Part shown: positions 44,696-56,300 of the stretch, in pieces
Numbering within the stretch: the first letter of the stretch is position 1
Layout of the letters: every line of letters begins with the position of its first letter
Origin: Yamagishiella unicocca
Taxonomy: Eukaryota; Chlorophyta; Chlorophyceae; Chlamydomonadales; Volvocaceae
Direction of reading: 5' to 3'
DNA: 64,000 bases
NCBI GenBank assembly: GCA_003116995.1
Contig: BDSL01000012.1
Coordinates: 248,001 to 312,000, forward strand
Made by a program: the position numbers and the translations under genes
Notes under the pieces: generated by a model
Told to the model about the DNA's origin: nothing
The model's database searches: none
What the model saw: the letters and a program-made list of their open reading frames with translations, nothing else

Positions 44696-47600
44696 ATGGA
44701 TTCTTCGCCACGATCGCCGCGGACGGCGGTCGCGCACTTGCGCCTGGCCGTCACGGCGGCGCTATGGGTCCTCGTCGCCGCCGGCGCCATAGCCTTCGGC
44801 TTCTTCTTCGCCACCACTCCCACTCGCTGGTTTAACGTCCGCGCCACGGAATTCATCGCCTGGCGTAGCACACTCATCCTGCCATACGAGTTCGCGAACG
44901 GCACCACCGGCAAGACTACTCCCTTGCTTTCCAGCACCATCAGCTTCATCGTAAGTGACGACACAGCCAGGCTACGAGGCTGCACGCATACGGTGTCTCG
45001 CATGTTGTTGAGTACCACCTGAGTGCCTTCCTGCGCCTCTTTCAGTGTCAGCCGATGCGCGCGACGGCTCTACCATATGGTCTGGGGCCCGCTGTAAAAG
45101 CTACTACTGCTGAGTGCCCGATGCATGCCGACTCCTTCATCTCCCCCCCCCAAATGTCGCTTAACCGGGACTTCTCACCACCCCCCTCTGCTCACACACA
45201 GCTCATATGGCAGTGGTGCGGCACCTTAGCTGTGGCGCTAGGGGCGGCCGGGCTGTTGTGGCTGGCGGCTGGCGACCGACTGGGACCAGCTGCGGCGCTC
45301 CCTCCTCGCTCCGCCACCGCCCATTCCAAGGCCGGAACCCGACGCTCGCTGGTTGCTGCCGCCAAGAAGGTGCGTGAGCCGATCTGTGCAGCAGGCGCAA
45401 TTATGAACGACCAAAACCAAGCAAAGCAAAGATATAAATCACGTTGGGCCTCAGTTGGAATTTTACGTGTGGTGACAAGCTGCGCCGTTGCAACACTCAC
45501 AACTTTTGGTCTGAAACCCACGGTAACCGATACAACAACTCACAACTTTTGGTCTGGAACCCACGGTAACCGTTACGACAACTCACAGCTCATACTTTAG
45601 ACGCTTGCACTGGTAAAGTTGAACTCCGGTAGCCGCCCGTAATGCCTTTTCGGCAGTTGGTAACACTGATTAACTTCCCGCACCACCCCAACCTTTGTGC
45701 TGCAGGCTGTCACCCGCTTGGGCAGGCTGCTGCGGTGGCAGGTGCCTCACCGCGGCCTGTGGCGCACCCTTCTGGGCCCGGGCGGCCTGTCCCTGCTGGA
45801 CCTGCTGCTGATCCTCCTCTGGTTCGGACTACACATCATGTGGATGCATGAGATGACGATGCGGACTATCGACAACAGGCGCATGAACCCACCGCCCCCT
45901 AAACGTAGGTCTTGCAGTAGGCAGTCTGAGGTAGGTCTTGCAGTAGGTAGTAGGTAGTCTAAGGTAGGCGGGTGGAGCAAGGAACCAGTTGCGAGGGATG
46001 AAGATAAGCCATTAAACCGCGCCTTACCCTTACTTCGCTCTTCCAGTGGTTTACTGACTGTCTTCCTAAATGCTGTCTTTACACGTGCGCAGCCTCGACA
46101 AAGAAACCTTCACCCACCACCAAGGCCGTGCCGGCGCCCAGCAGCACCGCCAACAAGACCCTTGCCGCCGGTCCCATCATCGTCGCTTCCCCAGCACCCA
46201 GCCCTGCCACGCGGCGGCGGCTCCAGGCCGGCCCTGCTAGCGCCAACACCAGCAGCAACAACACAACCGCCAACGGTCCGCCCGCCAAGTCGCCCCCGCC
46301 CAAGGCTGTGGCCCCTCCCCCCCCAGCCAAGAAGGTCAAGCCCCTCCCGGTGGCTGTGCAGGACAGGTGAGTCTACTCCGCCGTATCAGCCAACGTCCGT
46401 GCCCGCAACTTCCACACCGTACCGCCGTCCTGCCCAGCAACTAACACGCCCGGCTCACTACTTGCCGCCCCGATTTCGCGTGATGTACAAACAAGCAGCA
46501 CCTCATTCGATCCCACCCTACCTTCCCTCCCGCACCCACCCGCCCCACCGCAGCGTCGCCAAGTACTACGGCTGGGTGGGCCGCCTGGACGTCCTGCTCC
46601 TCTTCTTTCCGCTGCCTCGTTGCAACTTCCTGCACTGGCTGCTGGGCTCGGACTTCCCCGCCCTCATCAAATACCATAGGTAGGTGGGAATTGATTCGTT
46701 GCCTGCTGTGCTGCGCGGTACTACGCATTATCCTCTTGGAAGCTGCAGCTCCGGGTTGTGGTCACTTTGGCCTAATCAAGCACTCAAGTACATGCGTTAC
46801 GTAAGAACTACAATCAACCTCCTGGATTGGCCACGATATAGCTTATGGCCGCAATACACTGCCCGCTGCACCAGCTGTTCGACTGCGTAACCGGTGTGTA
46901 CTACTCACAACTGCTGTTGGTTTTTCCTCTTGCCATTCGCAGGTGGCTGGGCCATGGCACCCTGCTGGTCTACTCCCTTCACGGTATCACGTACATGAGC
47001 ATCTGGACACGAGATGACCAGTAAGTTGTGGTTTGATTGAAAAGCAAGGAAGCGGCGGCGGAGGGCTCGGCTGATGGCTCGTTGCTGGCACCGTCCATCA
47101 TTCTAAGTGCAGCACGCCGGCCGCTGCGAGCGGCCTCTGATGGCATCGCACGCCGTACCGCTCGCGCCCGGTTGGTTGCATTATACCCATCAACCACCAC
47201 CTTACCAACTGACTTATCCACCCAAAAACCTGAACCCCGACGCGTGTCGTACACCTGCAGGCTGTCCACGATGCTGGAATGGACAATGGACGCGGGGGTT
47301 AACCGGCTGTCAGGCCTCATTGCGCTGTGCGGGGGCTGGCTGCTGTGGATCACTAGCATTCCGTTTATCCGCCGGCGCCTTTTCAGCCTCTTCTACGTCG
47401 GCCACATCCTAGGAGCGGTGGTGTTCATGCTCTTCGCCTTCATGCATCGCAAGGACGTCGCACCGTGGGTCATGCCGGGTAGGTAGGCCGGTCCTGCGCC
47501 GCGCAGCGGTCAATGTCATAAGACAGCAGCTCCGTTGCAATCATTTATCTCGCCTACAAAGGAAGGTCTAGGCTGTCAACTCCCAACAACCTGACACGAG

Positions 47601-50600
47601 CGCGCGTTTTGCTGCTTCTGGCCGTTCACCAGGTGTGTTCCTGTACCTCCTCGACGTCGTACTCCGCACCATCCAGCAAAACTTCAACTCCACTCGTGTC
47701 AGCACCGTCGCCGGTGACTCGTCCGTCGCGTCCGCAACCGTCTCGCCCAACGGCGGGGTCCTCACACTGTCCCTCCGATGCGACCAGGTGGGGTTGGCAC
47801 GGCAATGTGCGAAATAAGGAAGTTGAGGGAGATGAGGGGATGTAAAGCGGCGTGATTTTTTTGTTGTTGTAACGGTTACAGTGGGTTCCAGACCAAGAGG
47901 TAGAACCATCGGGCGCATCGCCTGACACTGAACAAGACGGAGGAAACAAAAACCGACATGCACCGAAACAAAGGCAAACCACCAGAACACCAAATTGACA
48001 GGCCGTAGGCATACAGAGCGGCAGCCAGCACCCCAGGCGTGATGTTGAGTTGTAACGGCGGCGTGATGTTGTATATTTGTGCGGATTTGCATATCGCATG
48101 CAGCGTCTCCTATTCCGGGATAGACACTGACCGGGCAGGTTCGATGGGTGACAAGCACGATTCTTCATAGGTTCGTTGCTTCTCCAGATAAGGCAACACA
48201 CCAAAAGCCATCCGGCGCAACGCGCGCCGGTGATCCCCAAGCCTTTTGTCCTCCACCTCTTGGTCTGGAACCCACTGTAACCGTTACAACAACAACCTCC
48301 AAGCCTATCGTCCATCATCATTACGCCCTGACTTAATACACTGCCCTCCTGCCCCGCTTCCTGCTGCGCCCCCGCATGTCCGCTATGACTCGCCCCTTGT
48401 CAACCACGCACGCCTGCGCGCCTTACCTCCTCCGTCCATCGACCCACCACCCACCACCTCCCAGTCCCTCCACTGGGTTGGCTCCGACATCGTCTTCATC
48501 AACGTGCCCGCCATCAACTGGTGGCAGTGGCACCCCTTCACGCTGGCCTCATCCGCCGCAACCGACGCGGGCGGTGAGAAGCGGATGGTCCTGCACATCA
48601 AGAAGTACAACAGGTGGACGCAGGTGCGTGAAGCATCTGGTTTGGTGAATCACCGAGGGTTGGGGCGGCCGCACCTAGAGCAATAATCAACCATCTTCGG
48701 ACTGACATGTCACCAACCCACACGGCAGCACCGCCAAGAAGCAGCCACTGAGGCACCAGCGATCACCACTAATCCGCTCATGCCCTGTGCCTCCCCCGCC
48801 CCCTGTCCCGCAGCGCCTCATCTCCCGGCTCGCCACCGACGCCTCCTCACTCCAGCTGTACGTCAGCGGGCCGTACCTTGGCGCCAACCGCAAGTGGATG
48901 ACCGACTTCGACAGCCACGTCTTTGTGATCGGAGGCATTGGGGTGAGCTCCTTGATTGCTGGACCTAGCTGCACTAGGTTGTGCCCTGCCTACCCGGAAT
49001 GGTAATAGTACACGTCACGCGGCCGCACGTAGAGTCATCCGACAGATTCACATGGCAGCCGGTGTATGTCAGTTCCACTATCTTAATCCTGCTGGCGCAA
49101 TAGGCCCGTTGTGGCCCCAGGACGTGGGGCGGGCTAGCGTCCGAACCCCTCCCGGTGAAAGGTCTTCGGCAAGGCGCTAAGTAGGGTTGGTTTGTTGTGC
49201 CGGCACGCAGGTAACTCCGGCGCTGGGAATGCTTCAGGAGCTTATCGCCAGGCGCAGGGCTACTGCTGCTGCTGCCGCCGCTGCGGCTGGAGGGGCCGCT
49301 ACAGCCGCCGCCCCACATGGGCCCAGCAGCGGCCGGGTGAGCCTAATCTGGATCAGCCGCAGCATGGATGAACTGAGCGCCCTGCCAGCGGATGTCCTGG
49401 AGGAGGCGAACAGGTAGGTCGGGATTCGCTGGGTAGATAGATGGTGGGCAGCGCGGCTGCCTTGGCTCTACTTTGTTTCTACGGCTCACGTTCTCCCGCC
49501 ACAATCGATGAATGTGTTGTCCTTATTCGCAGGCCAATGGCCCCCATTGGAAGCCCGCGCACTCTCCCCTAAGCACTCGCCGCCCCACTGGCCAAGCCGC
49601 ACTACGTACTGCGCCCTACCTTGCAGGGACCAAAACTCCTGGCTGGACCTTCGGCTGTTCCTGACGGGCGGCTCCACACCCGCCAGCAAGGCCTCCGGGG
49701 ATGGGAAGCAGTGCCCACACTTGGACGACAGCTGCGGCGAAAGCAAGACATCGTCTTCCGAAGACGGGACCCTGGCGGTGTGTGTCGCCCCTGCCAAGAA
49801 CGCGGCGGCGGGCTCTGACGATGCAACTCTGGCCGACGCCTCTGGCGCCGTCAGCAGCGGCCGGTGAGTCGTGCGTTGTCTGCCGCTGCGAGATATAAGA
49901 CGTGCGCCCGCCTGTCTCAGCACCAGGAAGAACAAACGCATGGGCGTAATTTATGAACTGCCAATGTGTGCCGGCGGCATCGTTGCCTCCAAACTGTCCT
50001 CCGTCTTTCTCAGTGTCAGGCGATGTGCCCGATGGTTCTACCTCTTGGTCTGGAACCCACTGTAACCGTTACAACAACCAGACGCCTTGTTTCGTGTTTC
50101 CATCGCAGGCCGCTAGCGCACCCATACATGTTCAGCCCGCTGCTGTGGATGGTGGCTGTCGTCCTGTGCTTCGTCGGCGGCTTTGCGGGACTCATCTGCT
50201 CCCAGGCGTATGACGCCTACAAGGCCCGCAACGTGTTTGCCCGCAAGGACTTCTCCTACATGGGAATGCTGCAGTTTGCGGCCCTGGGCCTGGGAGCGGT
50301 GCTGCCACCCGCGGTGCTCATGCTCGCACTTCACGTGCACCGGCGGTGAGTGATGAGCAAACAAAGCGGATGAATAACCGAAGTGAGCTGCTTGTACTAC
50401 AGTAGTTGTCACTTTCTTGACCATGCATGATGGGAGGCGTGCACTTGCCGGAGGCTGGGTGCGCTGTTTGGTACTGCCAAGCCGACCGTGTATGCATGGG
50501 GCGCGAATGGGCATGCGAGTCATCGGCGCGGACGCCAGCCTGCTGGGTACATACAACAGGCGTTGCGTTCGTATGCGCATACATGTTTGTGCCGTAAGCG

Positions 50601-51252
50601 TTCTGGCTGGACGTAAGCGTCCTTTTTATGCGTATGCTGTGTTCGCTAGCACTTCCCCCTGCATGCGTGCAGCAATGGAACATGACCACGCTTCTGTCTC
50701 TTCAATACATGTGCGCTTCTGATGCCAAATCATGCTGGTGCTTACTGCTGCAACCCGAACAGGAGGTCATCGGCCAGGGGGGTCGTAAACGTCAAACAGA
50801 GCGCGAACCCGACTTTCTCAGCCATCGCGGATTCAACCACCACGGCGGTTGGCCTGAAAGCCAGCGACCAAGCCTATGACTCCGCTTACACAGCGGGCAC
50901 ATACAGCTCGTGTGGTTCCAAGGGGCATGCACAAGGAGCCACAGCCAACGATAAAGGCGGCAGCCCCACGGCCAGCCTTGACTCCTTCATCACGTACGGC
51001 CGTCCCGACCCGGCAGCCCTGTTGGCTCAGATCGCCCACAATGGCGGAGACGGTCACATCACGAGAGCTTGTGGAGCGGATTCGGACTCAGATTCTGATA
51101 CGAATCTTGAGAACCTCCGGGTTGCGGTCTTCGTGGCAGGCCCAGCTGCACTCGTGGGTGCGGTGGAGGAGTCGTGTGCGCGGCTGAACGGCGTGTGGGG
51201 GCGCAAGGGCCAGGCGTATCTGGATGTCAAGGCCATCAGCCACGACCTGTAA
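44696..51252 (+). CDS. Ferric reductase/NADPH oxidase-like flavocytochrome, copy A
   Basis: Exons: 44696-44950, 45202-45369, 45706-45904, 46093-46366, 46554-46679, 46943-47020, 47261-47478, 47633-47787, 48465-48623, 48814-48942, 49211-49413, 49627-49863, 50109-50345, 50763-51252. All phases agree, giving 975 aa. Predicted to pass electrons from NADPH via FAD and two haems across a membrane, reducing ferric iron (or oxygen, if oxidase-like). Haem ligands are two HX13H pairs: H340/H354 (KYHRWLGHGTLLVYSLHG) and H415/H429 (GHILGAVVFMLFAFMH). The FAD motif is HPFTLASS at 514-521. NADPH motifs are VSGPY at about 561-565 and GGIGVTPALGML from 584. Exon 4 encodes a Pro/Ala/Ser loop. Exon 13 adds two hydrophobic helices within the NADPH domain, an arrangement I associate with plant FRO reductases. 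The N-terminal TM lies within exon 1 (ALWVLVAAGAIAFGFFF). The stop is taa at 51250, overlapping a TGTAA. Substrate choice cannot be decided from sequence. Confidence 0.92.
45512..45594 (+). repeat. GTAACCGTTAC-ended repeat, tandem partial copies
   Basis: Two copies of a unit of about 42 bp, TTTTGGTCTGGAACCCACGG followed by TAACCGTTACRACAACTCAC, in intron 2 of copy A. The same intron of copy B lacks this pair. Confidence 0.7.
47861..48295. mobile_element. 435-bp non-autonomous element with 41-bp terminal inverted repeats
   Basis: The left end 47861-47901 (TTGTTGTTGTAACGGTTACA...) is the exact reverse complement of the right end 48255-48295, 41 of 41 bases. The interior has no coding capacity, so it looks like a MITE. 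It sits in intron 8 of reductase copy A (47788-48464) and is absent from the matching intron of copy B. No clear target-site duplication was seen. Truncated relatives carrying one end lie at 49997-50079 and 54945-55022. Confidence 0.8.
49997..50079 (+). repeat. Solo end of the 41-bp inverted-repeat element
   Basis: About 83 bp matching the reverse complement of the left end of the 47861-48295 element, including sub-terminal TCAGTGTCAGGCGATG and terminal CTGTAACCGTTACAACAA. It lies in intron 12 of copy A and is absent from copy B's intron 12. Confidence 0.75.
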
Positions 51253-52084
51253 CGGACGACAGGTCAAACGAGGCAGAACCAGAGCTGCAGGAGGTGGCTT
51301 TCGGTGGCGGTCGGTGCTGCTGACAGCTGGGTCTTTTCGTACAGTATCATGCTTAACATGAACGATGCGACTCCTCGACTGGCACATTGTGTGCGCACCT
51401 GGGGCTGCCCTTGGGTTTCATTTGCTGCTCTGCTGTTCTGCTATATAACAACATGTCGTCCAAACCCACTGTTATTTGCTTGCGAGGCTTTCGAGCATTG
51501 GCGAGATAGCATTTTTGGTGCTGCAGCTGCTGCTCGCGCATTGAGTATTGGGTCACATACCGGACTGAGGTCCGAGCGATCCTGTCCTGTTGTTTCCAGC
51601 AGAAGACGGGGCGCCGGGCATGTACTGTTGTATATTCCAAGTAATTATATTTATGAGGAATGCAGGGCGCAAATATAACGTGCAGCCCTTCACAACCTAG
51701 CAAGATGAAAGGGTAAACTGAAGTCCGCAAGCAGCTTGATCCGTCCGAAAAAGAAAGCATTGGCGCAGAACAACTCGCTTTGGTGTTGTTCTGCGTGCAG
51801 TGTCAAACTTCCTGTCCTGCTGGATAATGATGATAATGATGATGTGTGACACGGTGTGATCCTCCTGCACTCCAATTCCCGTGCCAATTTTGCAGCTGTT
51901 TTTTGGTATTATAAACCTTCTGCCCTCACACCATTGCCCTCAACGGTGTGCTGTATGGAAGTAAGGCTACCGCGAGTCCAGAGTTATTGACACACGACTG
52001 CATTGTTGCCTGGGCCCTTGATCGGGCATTCTGGTGGTTTGACCTGTATTGGTTTTCCTTACTTCTCCCTGCGTCTCTTTCAAG

Positions 52085-52165
52085 CGATGCGGCTAATGAC
52101 TTTACCTTCTGGTCTGCGGCTAATGACTCTACCTTCTGGTCTGGGGCCCATTGTAACAGTTACTA
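52085..52165 (+). repeat. Diverged GTAACMGTTAC-ended repeat
   Basis: Contains TTCTGGTCTGGGGCCCATTG followed by TAACAGTTAC, related to the ends of the 47861-48295 element, with an internal 27-bp duplication. Confidence 0.5.
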
Positions 52166-53083
52166 TACCAGAACTGCGGTGCCGTTTGTATAGCCATACG
52201 CGTCTTTACGTTTCAGGTAGAGCATCTGTTAAAAAGTATTCCGAAGGAGCACTTTCCGTTCTGTTCTGCTGTCGGTTTTGCTACGTGTCAACAATTACAT
52301 TGCATACCACGGTAAGTAGGAAAGGGTAGGGAGAAGTGGGATTGTAGAATTTGATCACATGGCAATGATGGCAACTAGCTTGCCAGCAGCTCGACAGGCT
52401 TCAACGGCTTGCACTAACTCCCTCCGCGGGCATGTGCGATGCTTCGGGCTTCATAATATACCGAGGAGCAACGAGGAGACACAACATAGTGACATTGAAG
52501 GAACACGCCCTAGTTGGCAGCATTTAGCCGATTTGGATTTAGGTAAGGTAACAGCCCTCAACACACCTGAATTGTGGTGCCTTCCCTGGCGATCGGTGAT
52601 CGGCGATCGGCGGCGATGGCCATTTAGCTTCTGCAACTGGCAGCTGCACTTGTCACCGCGAGCAAGTCTTGATCCATTCAGACGATACTGGTTGCATGGT
52701 AGCAAAATTATCTCGCGTGGCGTCCCGACCACTGCTTGCCAGCCTGACCGTAATTACCGAATAACGGCAAAGTATATGTCCGTCGGTCAGACTGGGACCG
52801 TAGGTCTGATCCCCGAAGCGAGCATTCTTACCTCAAAATATTAAATTTTAAGTTGTCAATGAAGCTCGAACGAGCGTAAACATCATTGCGCTGCTTCCGA
52901 CTACGTGCAGCTCGTTTCGTACGCGACGCGACTCTGCGCCCAATCGCCCAGGAAACTTGATGTGAATCCCAGTAATCGCCCAGCTAATCGACAAATAATT
53001 ATTTACAACTTTAGGATCAGTAAGTTTCAACCTGCATAACGAAAAGCTGGCTTACCTTGGTAATTCATGATATAAGCCGTACC

Positions 53084-53131
53084 GGCCTAATGGCACACGC
53101 CACCACACGCCGATCGCACATCTGGCTGCGC
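53084..53131 (+). promoter_or_regulatory. Conserved upstream block with iron-element-like hexamers, copy B
   Basis: Matches the block at 44431-44478. Here both hexamers are CACACG (53094-53099 and 53104-53109), again 10 bp apart and about 220 bp before the ATG at 53324. The copy A CACGCG has changed by one base to CACACG. Confidence 0.45.
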
Positions 53132-53323
53132 CATTAACTATTAAGGCCATCCGTTTCCCTCATTAAAATAATGCGGTGGTGTTGACGTGTATGGCGGTGG
53201 ATCTTGCCGATCTCGTCCCGACCCTACTTCCGCCGCCTGGCAGTCGCACTTGACCTCGTCGCCGGCCATAACGCACAGTGTCAGATCCCTTGTTCAGTAA
53301 CTATCCAACGCGACCCAACATCA

Positions 53324-56300
53324 ATGGCTAATTCGACGCCATCGCCGCGGGCGGCCGCGCACTTGCGCCTGGCCGTCACGGCGGCGCTATCGATCCTCGT
53401 CGCCGCCGGCACCATAACCTTCGGCTTCTTCTTCGCCACCACTCCCACTCGCTGGTTTAACATCCGCGCCACTGAATTCATCGCCTGGCGTAGCACACTC
53501 ATCCTGGCATACGAGTTCGCGAACGGCACCACCGGCAAGACTACTCCCTTGCTTTCCGGCACCATCAGCTTCATGGTAAGTGGCGACATAGCCGGGCTAC
53601 AAGGCTCCATGTTTCGGACATTATTGCCTGATGAGTTTCCTAGCTCCGACTGCAACCGCTTTGCGCCTTTCACGGTGTCCAAGTAACCAGCGCACTGCCA
53701 GATGCGCCTCCCGTTTTATGTATCACTGCGCTTACTTTTCAGCTGGTTCCCCGTCTTCCCTTCCCCATGAAATGCTCACACACAGCTCATATGGCAGTGG
53801 TGCGGCACCTTAGCTGTGGCGCTAGGGGCGGCCGGGCTGTTGTGGCTGGCGGCTGGCGACCGACTGGGACCAGCTGCGGCGCTCCCTCCTCGCTCCGCCA
53901 CCGCCCATTCCAAGGCCGGAACCCGACGCTCGCTGGTTGCTGCCGCCAAGAAGGTGCGTGAGCCGATCTGTGCAGTAGGCGCAATTATGAACGACCAAAA
54001 CCAAGCAAAGCAAAGATATAAATCACGTTGGGCCTCAGTTGGAATTTTACGTGTGGTGACAAGCTGCGCGGTTGCGACACTCACGCCTAATACTTTCGAC
54101 GCTTCCACTGGTAAAGTTAAGTTCGGTATCCGCTCGTAATGCCTTCTCGGCAGTTAGTAACACTGATGAACTTCCCACAACACCCCAACCCACTGTAACA
54201 GTTACTACTACCCCAACCTTTGTGCTGCAGGCTGTCACCCGCTTGGGCAGGCTGCTGCGGTGGCAGGTGCCTCACCGCGGCCTGTGGCGCACCCTTCTGG
54301 GCCCGGGCGGCCTGTCCCTGCTGGACCTGCTGCTGATCCTCCTCTGGTTCGGACTACACATCATGTGGATGCATGAGATGACGATGCGGACGCTCGACAA
54401 CAGGCGCATGAACCCACCGCCCCCTAAACGTAGGTCCTGGTTTAGGTCTTGCAGTAGAAAGTCAAAGGTAGGCGCGCGGGTGGAGCAAGGAACCAGTTGC
54501 GAGAAACGAAGATCAGCCATTAAACCGCGCCTTACCCTTACTTTGTCTTCGTGGTTTACTGACTGCCTTGTTAAATGCTGTCTTTACACGCGCGCAGCCT
54601 CGACAAAGAAACCTCCTCCCGCCACCAAGGCCGTACCGGCGCCCAGCAGCACCGCCAACAAGACCCTTGCCGCCGGTCCCATCATCGTCGCTTCCCCAGC
54701 ACCCAGCCCTGCCACGCGGCGGCGGCTCCAGGCCGACCCTGCTAGCGCCAACACCAGCAGCAACAACACAACCGCCGCCGCCGCCGCCGCCACCGCCAAT
54801 GGTCCGCCTGCCAAGTCGCCCCCGCCCAAGGCTGTGACCCCTCCCCCCCCAGCCAAGAAGGTCAAGCCCCTCCCGGTGGCTGTGCAGGACAGGTAAGAGT
54901 ATTCTGTCGTATCAGCCAATGTCCGTGCCCGCAACTTCCACACCGCCGTCTTTCTCAGTGTCAGGCGATGTGCCCGATGGTTCTACCTCTTGGTCTGGAA
55001 CCCACTGTTACCGTTACAACTACAACCGCCGTCCTGCCCAACAACCCGCCGCCCGGCTTACAACCCGTCACCGCAATTTCCCTGTTGAGCACAAACAACA
55101 CCTCATTCCATTCCACCCTTCCCTCCCGCACCCACCCGCCCCACCGCAGCCTCGCCAAGTACTACGGCTGGGTGGGCCGCCTGGACGTCCTGTTGCTCTT
55201 CTTTCCGCTGCCTCGTTGCAACTTCCTGCACTGGCTGCTGGGCTCGGACTTCCCCGCCCTCATCAAATACCACAGGTAGTTGGGTGCCTGCCTCCGCATG
55301 GGTGATGTCGCCCATGCTCGCTAGAAATTTGTAGCAGCCACATACATGAACATACGAACATATGTAGGTATATGCAGCAATCGCATGTCTGCCCTGAATT
55401 GCTTGCCCATAATGCGTTGTGTGCGCGGCGGCACTAGAGCTCCAGGCAAGGCCCCCAACATCAACTAACATAACAACGAACGTATGTATGTACGCATTAT
55501 TTATGAACCGTAACAATAATTTTTGATGTTCATATCACCAGCGGCTCTATCCGCGCCCAGCATGCATGTTGCTTTGTTTGATGCCAACTGCTGTCGATGG
55601 CTCCTACCTGTTAACTGCATGTCCGCAGGTGGCTGGGCCATGGCACCCTGCTGGTCTTTTCCCTCCACGGCATCATGTATATGGGCATCTGGGCTCGAGA
55701 TGGAACGTGAGTCGCGGTTTATTTGGAAAGCAAGCGACTGCGGCAGCGAGCGAGTTGGTTTGTTGGTTGTCGATTTCGTTGCGTGCGTGCCTCTGCCACC
55801 TCCCTGTATGTGCCACCTGGACCAACGACCCGACGTCTCGGCACCCCACTCCACATCGTTGCACGTCGATATGACGGTATGCCTGTCTACCTACACTCAT
55901 TAGACAACAACCGGTGCCGCCCACCTCGCTTAATGGCATACATACGCAACCCGGGTCGTGTATTTCCTTGCAGGCTGTCCGTCATGTTGGACTGGGGCAT
56001 GAGTACTGGGGTGAACCGGATGGCTGGCCTGGTGTCTCTATGCGGGGGCTGGCTGCTGTGGATCACTAGCATCCCGTTCATCCGCCGGCGCCTTTTCAGC
56101 CTCTTCTATGTTTGCCATATTCTGGGCGTGGTGGTGTTCATGCTCTTCGCCTTCATGCATCGCAAGGATGTCGCACCGTGGGTCATGCCGGGTAGGTAGG
56201 CCGGTCGTGCATCAATTTCTCCGCCTGAATTGTCTGACTGGCTCGCTCCGAAGTCGTACTCCTCAGATGCCACAAGCGCACTTGCTGTTGTGGCTGCTGC

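Larger units (their letters stand above)
51253..53323. other. Spacer between the tandem reductase genes
   Basis: This 2.07-kb AT-richer spacer holds the 3' flank of copy A and the promoter of copy B. It includes a diverged GTAACAGTTAC-ended repeat at 52085-52165, in which a 27-bp GCGGCTAATGACTYTACCTT unit is doubled, and the conserved promoter block at 53084-53131. No coding exon was recognised. Confidence 0.6.
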
